Source: Streptomyces fulvoviolaceus
Lineage (GTDB): Bacteria > Actinomycetota > Actinomycetes > Streptomycetales > Streptomycetaceae
DNA length: 64,000 nucleotides
Reading direction: 5' to 3'
Assembly (NCBI RefSeq): GCF_000718165.1
Contig: NZ_JOEY01000007.1
Location: 272,106-336,105, forward strand
Shown here in pieces: positions 25,031 to 32,889 of the stretch; the first letter of the stretch is position 1, and every line of letters starts with the position of its first letter. Made by a program: the position numbers and the translations under genes. The notes under the pieces were generated by a model, which searched no databases, was not told where the DNA came from, and was given only the letters and a program-made list of their open reading frames with translations.

Positions 25031-25403
25031 CCGCGGCCACCACCTCCACCTCGATCTGCGCCTCCGGCCGGAACAGCTTCGGCACCTCGAAGGTCATGCT
25101 GGTGGGCGGGGCTCCGGTGAGGAACTCCCTTCGTACGGCGCCGTATTCGTGCAGCTTGTCGATGTCGGTCAGGTACGTGCGGATGTTGATGACGTCGGCG
25201 AGTGTGCCGCCGTGGGCCTTCAGCAGGGCGGCGATCGTCTCGAAGACACCGCGGCTCTGCTCGGCGAGCGTGGCGCCCTCCGCGATCTGGCCGGAGACGA
25301 ACAACAGGGCGCTGCCGTCGGCGTGTTCGACGCGGGCGACCTGGGAGTAGTAGGGGTTCAGGGGCTGGGGGGCGGTGGCGGGGTTGTCGAGGGTGATCTG
25401 CAT
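25002..25403 (-). CDS. RidA-family protein
   Basis: 133 residues of the YjgF/YER057c/UK114 family; enamine/imine deaminases that detoxify 2-aminoacrylate, though some subgroups act in specific catabolic pathways. Visible: LLFVSGQIAEGATLAEQ, FETIAALLKAHGGTLADVINIRTYLTD, and FRPEAQIEVEVVA; the usual Arg of the active site is in NIRTYL. Start ATG 25403, seven nt after a TAGCGT -10 (25411-25416, minus), so leaderless. Its end overlaps the tetR 3' end. Divergent from the LysR gene, a probable regulator. Confidence 0.92.
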   Translation of the reverse strand: MQITLDNPATAPQPLNPYYSQVARVEHADGSALLFVSGQIAEGATLAEQSRGVFETIAALLKAHGGTLADVINIRTYLTDIDKLHEYGAVRREFLTGAPPTSMTFEVPKLFRPEAQIEVEVVAAVSRGSRPAA

Positions 25404-25410
25404 GCCGTCG

Positions 25411-25454
25411 ACGCTAGGACGGGGCCCGGGATGCGACAAGCGAATGTCTAGCAT
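25411..25454. promoter_or_regulatory. Back-to-back leaderless promoters, ridA and lysR
   Basis: Minus strand TAGCGT at 25411-25416, 7 nt before ATG 25403. Plus strand TAGCAT at 25449-25454, 7 nt before ATG 25462. The 58-bp gap between start codons leaves room for overlapping promoters and one LysR site. Confidence 0.55.
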
Positions 25455-25461
25455 GGCTGCC

Positions 25462-26448
25462 ATGCCGAACTCGCATCCGTCAGTCGAGGTCCCGGACCTT
25501 TCCACCGTGTGGCTGCGGGCCTTCCTGGAAGTCGCCCGCCAGGGCTCGTTCACCGTCGCCGCCCGCACTCTCGGCTGGACGCAGTCGGCGGTGTCGCGGC
25601 AGATCTCCTCGCTCGAAGGCGCCCTGGGCGGCGGCCCGTTGTTCGACCGGCTGCCCCGAGGCGTACGGCTCACCGAGGCCGGCCGGGTCCTGGTGCCGTA
25701 CGCGGAGGGCGTCGCCGAGGCCTTGCAGGGGGCCGGGCGTGAGCTGGCCGCGCTGCGTGAAGTGGCCGGTGGGCGGCTGCGGTTCGGGGCGTTCGCGACG
25801 GCCGACGCGGCGCTGGTGCCGCACGCCCTCGCGGCCTTCCGAGCCCGTCATCCCGGGGTCGAGGTGACCCGCGAGGAGGGCTTCACTCCCGGGCTCCTGG
25901 ACCGGCTCACCGCCGGTCACCTCGACCTCGCGGTCGTCTCGACGACGGGCGGTGCGCGGCTGGAGGCGTACGAACTCCACCACCTCCTCGACGAGTCGCT
26001 GTACGTCGCCGTCCCGGGCGGCCATGTCCTGGCGGGCGGCGGTCCGGTCCGGCTCGGTCGACTCGCCGACGCCGACTGGATCTCCGGCAGTCCGCGCCCC
26101 GAGGGCACGCTCCTGGAGGTGGCCCTGCGCCAGGGCTTCCGGCCGCGCGTCGCGCATGTCGTCGGCGAGTGGACCGCCAAGCAGGGGTACGTCGCCGCGG
26201 GCCTCGGCGTGACCCTGGTGCCGGCACTCGCCGCGGAGTCCGTCCGGCCGGACGTGGTGCTGCTTCCGGTGCTCGACGAGGGCGCGCCGGCCCGGGCGGT
26301 GTACGCGGCGACGGTGCGGGGGCGGTCATCGGCGCCGGCGGTGGAGGCGTTCGTCGGGGCGCTGCGGGAGGCGGTGGGGCGGATCCCGCACGCATCGCCG
26401 CACACACCGCCACATCCGTCACCCCCCACGTCACGCACCATGGCGTAG
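25462..26448 (+). CDS. LysR-family transcriptional regulator
   Basis: 328 residues. N-terminal winged helix: STVWLRAFLEVARQGSFTVA, then ARTLGWTQSAVSRQISSLEG (about residues 28-47) and LFDRLPRGVRLTEAGR. A periplasmic-binding-type effector domain follows (GRLRFGAFATADAALVPHAL, LDRLTAGHLDLAVV, GYVAAGLGVTLVPALA), and the C-terminus is a His/Pro-rich tail. ATG 25462 is chosen from the -10 box seven nt upstream; ATG 25453 is also in frame. It probably regulates the divergent RidA gene. Confidence 0.94.
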   Translation: MPNSHPSVEVPDLSTVWLRAFLEVARQGSFTVAARTLGWTQSAVSRQISSLEGALGGGPLFDRLPRGVRLTEAGRVLVPYAEGVAEALQGAGRELAALREVAGGRLRFGAFATADAALVPHALAAFRARHPGVEVTREEGFTPGLLDRLTAGHLDLAVVSTTGGARLEAYELHHLLDESLYVAVPGGHVLAGGGPVRLGRLADADWISGSPRPEGTLLEVALRQGFRPRVAHVVGEWTAKQGYVAAGLGVTLVPALAAESVRPDVVLLPVLDEGAPARAVYAATVRGRSSAPAVEAFVGALREAVGRIPHASPHTPPHPSPPTSRTMA

Positions 26449-26524
26449 ACCACTTCCGTCACGCGATACTGCGGCCGTCAGGCTCCATGCGCCGTATTGC
26501 TGCGACGGAAGGTTCTGAACTCCC

Positions 26525-27781
26525 TTGTCCTCCATACGTGTTCGGATCGGCATCCTCGGACTGACCCTGCTCGCCGGACTGGCGGCTCCCGCGACCCCGG
26601 CGGCGGCCGAAGCCGCGCCCTCGCCCACGGTCGAGGAGCAGCGGCTCGACAAGACCGTGCCGCAGGAGATCCTCCGGCGGTCCGGGTTCGACGCCGTGCC
26701 ACCCGGGTTCGTACGGGCGCTCGGCTCGGTGCGCTCCTACGCGGAGGCCCGCCGCGTCGTCGTACGGCAGGGGTCGGCGCTGTGGCGGCGGGCGGTCGAC
26801 CGGGCGCAGGGGCGGGGGCCGGCCGGTGGGGACCTGAGCCGGGACGACGACCGGCCGCTGTACTGGGCGCGGCTGGGGATGACGCGGGAAGTACGGACCT
26901 GGGAACCGGAGTTCGGGCTGACCGAGGGGCAACGGGCCTCGCTGCTCGATGCGTTGGAGCGGACCTCGCGCGGGCAGACCGCCATCCGCTATCCGGCCGC
27001 CGGCAAGGGACTCAAGCGGGTGCTCGTCACCGGGTTCGACCCCTTCACGCTGGACCGGGACATCCGGATCTCCAATCCGTCCGGGGCCACCGCGCTCGCT
27101 CTCGACGGCACGGTGATCGAGACGGCGGACGGGCCCGCGCGGGTCGAGACCGTCGTCTTCCCCGTGCGCTGGCAGGACTTCACGGAGGGGACGGTGGAGC
27201 GGACGCTGCGGCCGTATCTGAAGAAGGTCGACCTCTTCACCACCGTGAGCCAGGGGCGGGTCGGGCGGTTCGACGTGGAGCGGACCAACGGGGCGTGGCG
27301 GGGCGGGTATCCGGACAACCAGAACATCGGGCTGACGGAGACCGTGCCGGTGAGCGATCCGGGCTCGCAGCCGCAGTGGACTTCGACGACCCTGCCGTAC
27401 AAGGAGATTGTGGCGGCCGGCACCGGGCGGTTCCCTGTGTACGACAACACGAGCGTGACCGAGATTCCGGCGGGTGGGACGGAGCCTGTGGTGCGGGCGG
27501 ACGGGCCTACGCCGGGGTCCACCGCCCGTTCGGGGGGCGGTGGGAACTATCTCTCCAACGAGATCGCCTATCGGGCCACGTTGTTGCGGGACCGGTTGGG
27601 GCTGCATGACGTGCTGCCGGGTGGGCATGTGCACACGCCGGTGCTGCAGTTCGGGGCGGGGAACACGGATCCGGCGACGGGGGTGGTGACGGATCCGGAG
27701 TTCGTGCGGAATCGGCTGGACATCATCGCTCAGGTGACGGGGATTCTGCGGGTGGCGGTTGAGGGGGCGGCCGGGGCGTAG
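26525..27781 (+). CDS. Secreted pyroglutamyl-peptidase-I-like protein lacking the catalytic Cys
   Basis: 418 residues. Signal peptide at 1-30 (LGLTLLAGLAAPATPAAAEA). A helical region to about residue 155 is followed by a peptidase C15 domain: VLVTGFDPFTLD, NPSGATALAL, then TVSQGRVGRFDVERTNG with the expected Glu. Next is the active-site helix GGNYLSNEIAYRAT and the His region GGHVHTPVL (His368/370). In the family the helix carries Cys (YVCN type); here Ser344 stands in that place. Either a Ser-variant enzyme or a non-enzymatic exoprotein. The only start after an in-frame stop is TTG 26525, with GGAAGG about 12 nt upstream. Confidence 0.85.
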   Translation: MSSIRVRIGILGLTLLAGLAAPATPAAAEAAPSPTVEEQRLDKTVPQEILRRSGFDAVPPGFVRALGSVRSYAEARRVVVRQGSALWRRAVDRAQGRGPAGGDLSRDDDRPLYWARLGMTREVRTWEPEFGLTEGQRASLLDALERTSRGQTAIRYPAAGKGLKRVLVTGFDPFTLDRDIRISNPSGATALALDGTVIETADGPARVETVVFPVRWQDFTEGTVERTLRPYLKKVDLFTTVSQGRVGRFDVERTNGAWRGGYPDNQNIGLTETVPVSDPGSQPQWTSTTLPYKEIVAAGTGRFPVYDNTSVTEIPAGGTEPVVRADGPTPGSTARSGGGGNYLSNEIAYRATLLRDRLGLHDVLPGGHVHTPVLQFGAGNTDPATGVVTDPEFVRNRLDIIAQVTGILRVAVEGAAGA

Positions 27782-27791
27782 GGGTTCTTTT

Positions 27792-27976
27792 TTCGCCCCC
27801 GCCGCCCCTACCCGTCCCGTCCCTGGGGGCTGCCGCCCCCAGACCCCCGCTGTCGGCCCTGAAGGGGCCTCGTCCTCAAACGCCGGACGAAATCCAGCCC
27901 CTCCGGCGTTTGAGGAGCGGGGGTCCAGGGGGCAGAGCCCCCTGGGGACGGGACGGGTAGGGGCGGCGGGGGCGAA
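27792..27976. repeat. Intergenic nested inverted repeat, family A copy 2
   Basis: Perfect 32-nt inverted terminal arms at 27792-27823 and 27945-27976. Inside are hairpins CTGGGGGC/GCCCCCAG and CCAGGGGGC/GCCCCCTGG, and the central pair CCTCAAACGCCGGA / TCCGGCGTTTGAGG. It lies exactly between the convergent peptidase-like gene and the EI24 gene, beginning 11 nt after one stop and ending 9 nt before the other. Central 33 nt identical (inverted) to copy 1. Confidence 0.9.
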
Positions 27977-27985
27977 CGAACCCAG

Positions 27986-28774
27986 TTACTCCCCGGACAC
28001 GTCCGCGGCCTCCGCCGGCTCCTCGGTGTTCTCCTCGCCCAGCAGGTCCCGGGCCATCAGTGTCGCCCCCGCCACCGCCCCCGGCATCAGGAACACCGCG
28101 ACGAACGGGATCAGGAAGGCCACGGCCAGTGGGGTGCCGAAGCCCCAGATCAGGGTCTTGCGGGAGCGGAGGAGCGCCAGGCGGTCGTGGAGTTCGACGC
28201 CGCGGCGCTGGAGGGCGACGCCGGTGAGCTCCTCGGTGAGGAAGAAGCCGGTGACGAAGAAGCCGATCACCGGGACGGCTGTCTGGCCGAGGACCGGGAT
28301 GAAGCCCAGAGCGAAGAGAAGGACGCCCCAGAGACCCGCGCGGGCAAGGACGCGGAGGCTGTCCCTCGCCGAGATCAGCAGCTCGCGCCAGAGCGGGAGG
28401 CCGGACTCGGGAGCCGTGCCGTCCGGGGAGACGTCCCGGTCGACCTTCTCGGAGAGGTTCTCGTAGAAGGGCTGGCCGAGGAGGAGGGTCACGGCCGTGA
28501 AGGTGAGGACCGACAGGAGGAGGGCGAGGGCGAACAACACCACGGTGAGGAAGCCTCGGAAGAGGCCCAGCCACGGGCTCGACCAGTCGTCGGCGAACGG
28601 CGTCGCCCAGGCCACGAAGTCCACGCCCCACAGCGCGAGGGCGACGAGCGCCGCCGCGTAGAGGACCAGGGTGATCAGACCCGGGATCAGCCCGAAGCCG
28701 TACTGCTTGCCGTGCCGGGCCACCCAGCGTTGGCCCTGCAGAAGGTAGTTGAAGCCCGCCCCGAGATCGCGCAT
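27986..28774 (-). CDS. EI24-domain (CysZ-like) membrane protein
   Basis: 262 residues. At least four to five membrane segments: LIPGLITLVLYAAALVALAL, GFLTVVLFALALLLSVLTF, AGLWGVLLFALGFIPVLGQ, AVPVIGFFVTGFFLTEEL and TPLAVAFLIPFVAVFLMPGA. The start MRDLGAGFNYLLQGQRWVARH and the FYENLSEKVDR amphipathic segment are the EI24 signature. In proteobacteria the family member CysZ is a sulfate channel; no cys genes are nearby here, so the role is open. The C-terminus is acidic. ATG 28774 is preceded by TAAAGT seven nt upstream. Confidence 0.9.
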   Translation of the reverse strand: MRDLGAGFNYLLQGQRWVARHGKQYGFGLIPGLITLVLYAAALVALALWGVDFVAWATPFADDWSSPWLGLFRGFLTVVLFALALLLSVLTFTAVTLLLGQPFYENLSEKVDRDVSPDGTAPESGLPLWRELLISARDSLRVLARAGLWGVLLFALGFIPVLGQTAVPVIGFFVTGFFLTEELTGVALQRRGVELHDRLALLRSRKTLIWGFGTPLAVAFLIPFVAVFLMPGAVAGATLMARDLLGEENTEEPAEAADVSGE

Positions 28775-28781
28775 GGGGTGA

Positions 28782-28787
28782 ACTTTA
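28782..28787 (-). promoter_or_regulatory. Putative -10 box, leaderless EI24 gene
   Basis: TAAAGT on the minus strand, 7 nt before ATG 28774; no ribosome site. Confidence 0.5.
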
Positions 28788-28789
28788 CT

Positions 28790-29207
28790 GACGTCGGCTC
28801 ACGCACGATGACCGACCCCGGCGCCGGGGTCCGCGCCACCGGGTCCAGGCCGAGGGCCACCCGGGCGGGGGTGACGAGGGCGCCGTACTCGGTGTCGTCG
28901 AAGCCGATGACGGCGAGGTCGTCGGGGACCGCGCGGCCGAGGTCCCGAAGGGGCCGTCATGGTGCGCCGGGCGATGTCGTCGGCGTACGCGGCCACCGCC
29001 GTCACCTCCGGGTGTGCGGGCAGGAACGCCCCCAGCGCCTCCGTGCCGGCCGCGGCACCACCAAGAGGGTGAGCGGCGGCAGGCCGCGGCCCGGCGTACG
29101 CGGTCGCGGGTGGCCGCGGAGATCGTCTGGTTCGGGTCGTCGTTCAGGACGAAGCTCACGGTGGCCCGCGACACCCCGCTCGCCGCGGCCACGTCGCTCG
29201 GCGTCAC
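28790..29207 (-). pseudogene. Decayed LacI-family regulator
   Basis: A remnant in at least three reading frames. From GTG 29207 a good LacI helix-turn-helix is readable (TPSDVAAASGVSRATVSFVL, then NDDPNQTISAATRDRVRRAA). The frame then shifts and most of the effector domain is missing. Near 28980-29050 another frame reads LPAHPEVTAVAAYADDIA, and at 28800-28945 a third reads AVPDDLAVIGFDDTEYGALV, which are the end of a LacI effector domain. About 200 residues are deleted between. The surrounding 28775-29290 holds no intact gene. Confidence 0.8.
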
Positions 29208-29290
29208 CCGCTTCGCCGCGCGCCGCCCGCTGGGATCCCGCCATCATCGCGGTCCGTATCACGGCGGTCCGGCTGCCGGCTCAGGCCGCC

Positions 29291-30157
29291 TCATCCCAGG
29301 GGAGTCACCGCCACCACGACCCCCGGTTCCGCCGTCGGCGACACCGCCGCCGACACCCGCACCGCCGCCGCCCTGGCCACGCGGCCCGTACGGGAGGCGG
29401 TGGCCAGGAACAACGGCTGGAGCTGCTCGAGGCCCGAGACCAGGAGTTCCTCCCCTGCGATCAGCACCGGCCGCGCCGCCTTCGCCGTCGCCGCAGCCGC
29501 CTCCGTGAGGTCGGCGAGGGGCGGGAGCGTTCCTCGTACGACGTTGGCGCCGGCGGCGGCCGCGCGTTCCGCGAGGGCCACCTGGAGAGGCATCAGGGGG
29601 GCCAGCGCGGCCGTCAGGGCGTCGGCGATGCGGCGGAGTTCGGGGGTCGAGTCGCGCAGGACGTCGGTGGCCGCCCGGATCAGGGGCGTGAGGGCGAGGA
29701 GCAGGCCGGCGAAGACGCCCGCCGCCGCGGGCAGCAGCGGTGACGTCGCCTCGACGAAGTCACCCAGCGCCGTCGCGAACTCCTCGACCGCGGGCTCCAC
29801 CGCGTCCAGGACGGGCAGGAGGCTGTCGCCCAGCGCCGCGAGCAGGGCCTGTGCCGGTTCGCTGACCGGGTGGACGGCGAGCGGTGCCCCGGTCGTGCCG
29901 AGCCGGGTGAGGGTGTCGACGATCCGGTAGAACGCCTCCTGGGCCTGCGGGGACGCGCTCGCCTCGGCCAGTTCCGCGGTGGTCTCGCGCAGGACGCGCA
30001 GCACCTCGGTGCCCGAACCGTCGCGCGGGTCGAAGGTGTTGATCGCGATCCTGGTGATGTTCCCGGCCGTGTCCAGGAGTTGGCCGGTGATGTCGGTGGT
30101 GTTCCGTGCCATGCGCAGCACGTCGTCCCTGCTGGGGAGCGAAGGGATCGTGGACAT
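29291..30157 (-). CDS. Alanine-rich helical protein of unknown function
   Basis: 288 residues, not recognized as a named family. It begins STIPSLPSRDDVLRMARNTT, then long Ala/Leu-rich amphipathic helices. A hydrophobic stretch at about residues 139-158 (LLPAAAGVFAGLLLALTPLI) could insert in a membrane, and there are further helices with Ala-Glu-Arg patterns. No signal peptide. ATG 30157 is preceded by AGGAGG, a good ribosome site. Divergent from the secreted carboxypeptidase across 174 bp. A longer open frame upstream of the ATG is an antisense artefact of the carboxypeptidase gene. Possibly a surface- or membrane-associated structural protein. Confidence 0.7.
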   Translation of the reverse strand: MSTIPSLPSRDDVLRMARNTTDITGQLLDTAGNITRIAINTFDPRDGSGTEVLRVLRETTAELAEASASPQAQEAFYRIVDTLTRLGTTGAPLAVHPVSEPAQALLAALGDSLLPVLDAVEPAVEEFATALGDFVEATSPLLPAAAGVFAGLLLALTPLIRAATDVLRDSTPELRRIADALTAALAPLMPLQVALAERAAAAGANVVRGTLPPLADLTEAAAATAKAARPVLIAGEELLVSGLEQLQPLFLATASRTGRVARAAAVRVSAAVSPTAEPGVVVAVTPLG

Positions 30158-30331
30158 GGGCCCTCCTTGGCTGACAACGCCTCGCACGCCGGTGTCCTCA
30201 GCATGCCCCGTCCGGCCCCCACGAGATGCGCCATCCGGGGCATCCGCGACACCAACTCCCTCTTGTTGCGGTTGAGTCGAACGGGTACACCTCGCCGTAC
30301 CGATCCACAGGAAGCCCCACAGGAGGTACGC

Positions 30332-32866
30332 GTGCGCACCACGAGAACCGTTCCTGCGAGACCCGTCCTGTTCACCGCACTCGCCGTCACCACGGCGGGT
30401 GCGCTCCTGCTGACCCCCCACACGGCGAGCGCGGATCCCCAGCCCGTCACCAGGGAGGGCGCCGGCGTCGAGGCCCAGCGCGCCGCCCGGGCCCCGGAGA
30501 GCGCCGCTCAGCGAGCCCTCACCGCCGCACAGAGCACCACGGGGGCCGTGCGCGGCTACCCGCGCGAGCAGGTCCTCACCCCCGACCCGGAGAACCCGGC
30601 CGACAAGTCCATCAAGCTCGGCCTCACCCCGTACCACGGCATCGCCCCGAAGCTGAACGCCCTGCAGCGGCTCGGCGACCGGGTGAGCGTCGAGGTCGCC
30701 GGGCAGTCGGCCGGTGGGCACCGGCTCTACCTCGTCACCGTCACCGCCCCGGAGACCGCGGGTCAGGCCCGGGCCCAGGAGCGGATGCGCGAGCTCATCG
30801 AGAACGCGCCCGCCACGGCCGCCAAGTCGCGGGAGATCAAGGCGAGTTACAAGGCGCCCGTGTTCCTCAACAACAACATCCACGGCAACGAGTGGGAGGG
30901 CACCGACGCCTCCCTGAAGCTCGTCGAGCAGCTCGCGACCGCGAAGGACCACAAGACGCGCGATCTCCTCTCCCACAGCCGCCTGTACTTCAACATCACC
31001 GCGAACCCCGACGGCCGGATCGCCGGGACCCGCGCGAACGCCAACGGCTTCGACCTGAACCGGGACTTCGTCACCGCCTCGCAGCCCGAGGTGCGCGCGA
31101 TGCGGCAGATCGAGATCGACAAGCAGCCGGCCGTCATGCTCGACCTGCACGGCTACGTCAACGGCACGCTCATCGAGCCCACCACTCCCCCGCACGGCGA
31201 GAACTACGAGTACGACCTCTTCCTGAAGAACACCTACGCCAACGCCCTCGGCATGGAGGCCGCCGTCAACGGCCTCGGCTACACGCCCGCGCAGGACGGC
31301 GTCGAGCCCGTGCAGATCCCCTTCCGGGACCAGGAGGAGGGCTGGGACGACTGGCCGCCGATCTTCACCCCGCAGTACGCCGCCTTCCACGGCACGGTCG
31401 CCGCGCACACGGTGGAGATCCCGTTGCAGGTGAACAACGACGCCTACGACAGCCTGCCCGTCGAAGAGCTGCGCCGCCGGTCCGCGATCAACGTCGACGT
31501 CGCCGGTGCGGCCATCCGCGCCACGCTCAACTTCGTGCAGGAGAAGCGGACTTCGCTCGTCGCCGACCAGATCGAGGTCTTCCGGCGCGGGGCGGCAGGC
31601 GCGGCTCAGGTGCCGGTGTCCGAGGAGACGGTCCCCGGGGTTCCGGGCATCGGTCCGGAGGACGTGTACACCACCGACTTCCCCCGCGCGTACGTCATCC
31701 CGTCCGGCAGCACCGCCGCCGCCCGGCTCGTCGACCACCTCGTCGCCAACGACGTCCGGGTGGCCCGCGCGGCCCGCGACTTCCGGCTCGGCGGACGGTC
31801 GTACGCGAAGGGCTCGTACGTCGTCGACATGCACCAGCCGAAGCGGGGGCTGGCGAACGTGCTGCTCGCCGACGGCACGGACATCAGCGACAAGGTCTCG
31901 GTGATGTACGACATCTCGGGCTGGAGCCTGGGCCGGCTGTGGGGCGCCACCGTCGAGCCGGTGACCTCCGGGAACCTGACGGGCGTCGCACTGCGGACCG
32001 TCCGGAAGGCCGCGCGTGTCGGTTACGTCGCCCCGCGCGGCGACCTGCGGCTGCGGCTCGACGACCCGCAGGAGATCGCGGCGCTCAACTCCCTCCTCCA
32101 GCACGGCGTTTCGGTACGACGGGCTGCCGACGGGAGTGCGATCGTGCCGGCGTCGGCGCGCGCCAGAGCAGCGGCCGCGGCACAGTCCTACGACGTCGTC
32201 TTCGACGCGACGAGGCTGACCGGCACGAGCGCACTGCACCGCCTCCGGGTGGCAGCCGCCGTGACGCCGGGTGAGCTGTTCGCGCTTCGCGAGATGAACT
32301 TCGAGGTCACGCCGGTCTCGACGGCCGTCCTGAACACGGGCTCCTTCGACTGGTCGACGGTGGACGTGCTGTTCGTGTCGGCGGGGCTGGAGTACGGCGG
32401 CCTGACCGCGGCCGCTCGCGGGGCGCTGGAGGCGTTCCTCGATGCCGGACACGGTCTCGTCGGGCGCGGTGTCGTCGGGGCGGACCTCAGCACGGCGGCC
32501 GGACTCCTGGCGGCCAAGCCCGTCGAGGGCAACGGGGACGCCAACGGCGTGGTGCGCGTGGTGAATTCGGGACCGGTCACCGCCGGTGCCCCGGACCACG
32601 GTTTCGTGTACGCGCCCGTCTGGTTCACCGACCTCGGACCGGAGGTCCGCGTGGAGCAGTCGTACGCGACCGGCAACCCGCTCGTGTCCGGGCACTGGCG
32701 GGCGCTCGCGGACGGCTCGGGCGGGCCCGCCGCGGCGGCCGGACAGGCCTCGGTCGTCAGTGGCCCGCAGACCGTTCTGTTCGGCACGGAGCCCCTCTTC
32801 CGGGACCACCCGAAGGGGGAATTCGCCCAGGTCGGACGGGCGTTGTTCACAGTGGTCGGCACGTGA
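30332..32866 (+). CDS. Secreted M14 zinc carboxypeptidase
   Basis: 844 residues. Signal peptide at 1-34 (LFTALAVTTAGALLLTPHTASA). The M14 domain (about residues 85-400) has the zinc ligands His184 and Glu187 in NIHGNEWEG and His273 in LDLHGYVN, with NPDGRIAGTRANANGFDLNR split around the substrate-binding Arg/Asn region. The catalytic Glu is expected in HTVEIPLQV. The C-terminal 400 residues form an additional domain with glutamine-amidotransferase-like segments (FVSAGLEYGGL). Large secreted M14 proteins of this layout are common in Streptomyces. GTG 30332 follows AGGAGG. The next gene starts 23 nt downstream, probably same operon. Confidence 0.93.
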   Translation: MRTTRTVPARPVLFTALAVTTAGALLLTPHTASADPQPVTREGAGVEAQRAARAPESAAQRALTAAQSTTGAVRGYPREQVLTPDPENPADKSIKLGLTPYHGIAPKLNALQRLGDRVSVEVAGQSAGGHRLYLVTVTAPETAGQARAQERMRELIENAPATAAKSREIKASYKAPVFLNNNIHGNEWEGTDASLKLVEQLATAKDHKTRDLLSHSRLYFNITANPDGRIAGTRANANGFDLNRDFVTASQPEVRAMRQIEIDKQPAVMLDLHGYVNGTLIEPTTPPHGENYEYDLFLKNTYANALGMEAAVNGLGYTPAQDGVEPVQIPFRDQEEGWDDWPPIFTPQYAAFHGTVAAHTVEIPLQVNNDAYDSLPVEELRRRSAINVDVAGAAIRATLNFVQEKRTSLVADQIEVFRRGAAGAAQVPVSEETVPGVPGIGPEDVYTTDFPRAYVIPSGSTAAARLVDHLVANDVRVARAARDFRLGGRSYAKGSYVVDMHQPKRGLANVLLADGTDISDKVSVMYDISGWSLGRLWGATVEPVTSGNLTGVALRTVRKAARVGYVAPRGDLRLRLDDPQEIAALNSLLQHGVSVRRAADGSAIVPASARARAAAAAQSYDVVFDATRLTGTSALHRLRVAAAVTPGELFALREMNFEVTPVSTAVLNTGSFDWSTVDVLFVSAGLEYGGLTAAARGALEAFLDAGHGLVGRGVVGADLSTAAGLLAAKPVEGNGDANGVVRVVNSGPVTAGAPDHGFVYAPVWFTDLGPEVRVEQSYATGNPLVSGHWRALADGSGGPAAAAGQASVVSGPQTVLFGTEPLFRDHPKGEFAQVGRALFTVVGT

Positions 32867-32889
32867 AGCGGTTCAGGTGAGGAGAGCGG

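Noticed and set aside
29291..32809. Very long minus-strand open frame (1172 codons) over the M14 carboxypeptidase
   Set aside because: Only its 3' part (from ATG 30157, with AGGAGG) reads as protein; the rest is antisense to a clear M14 domain and arises from high third-position GC.
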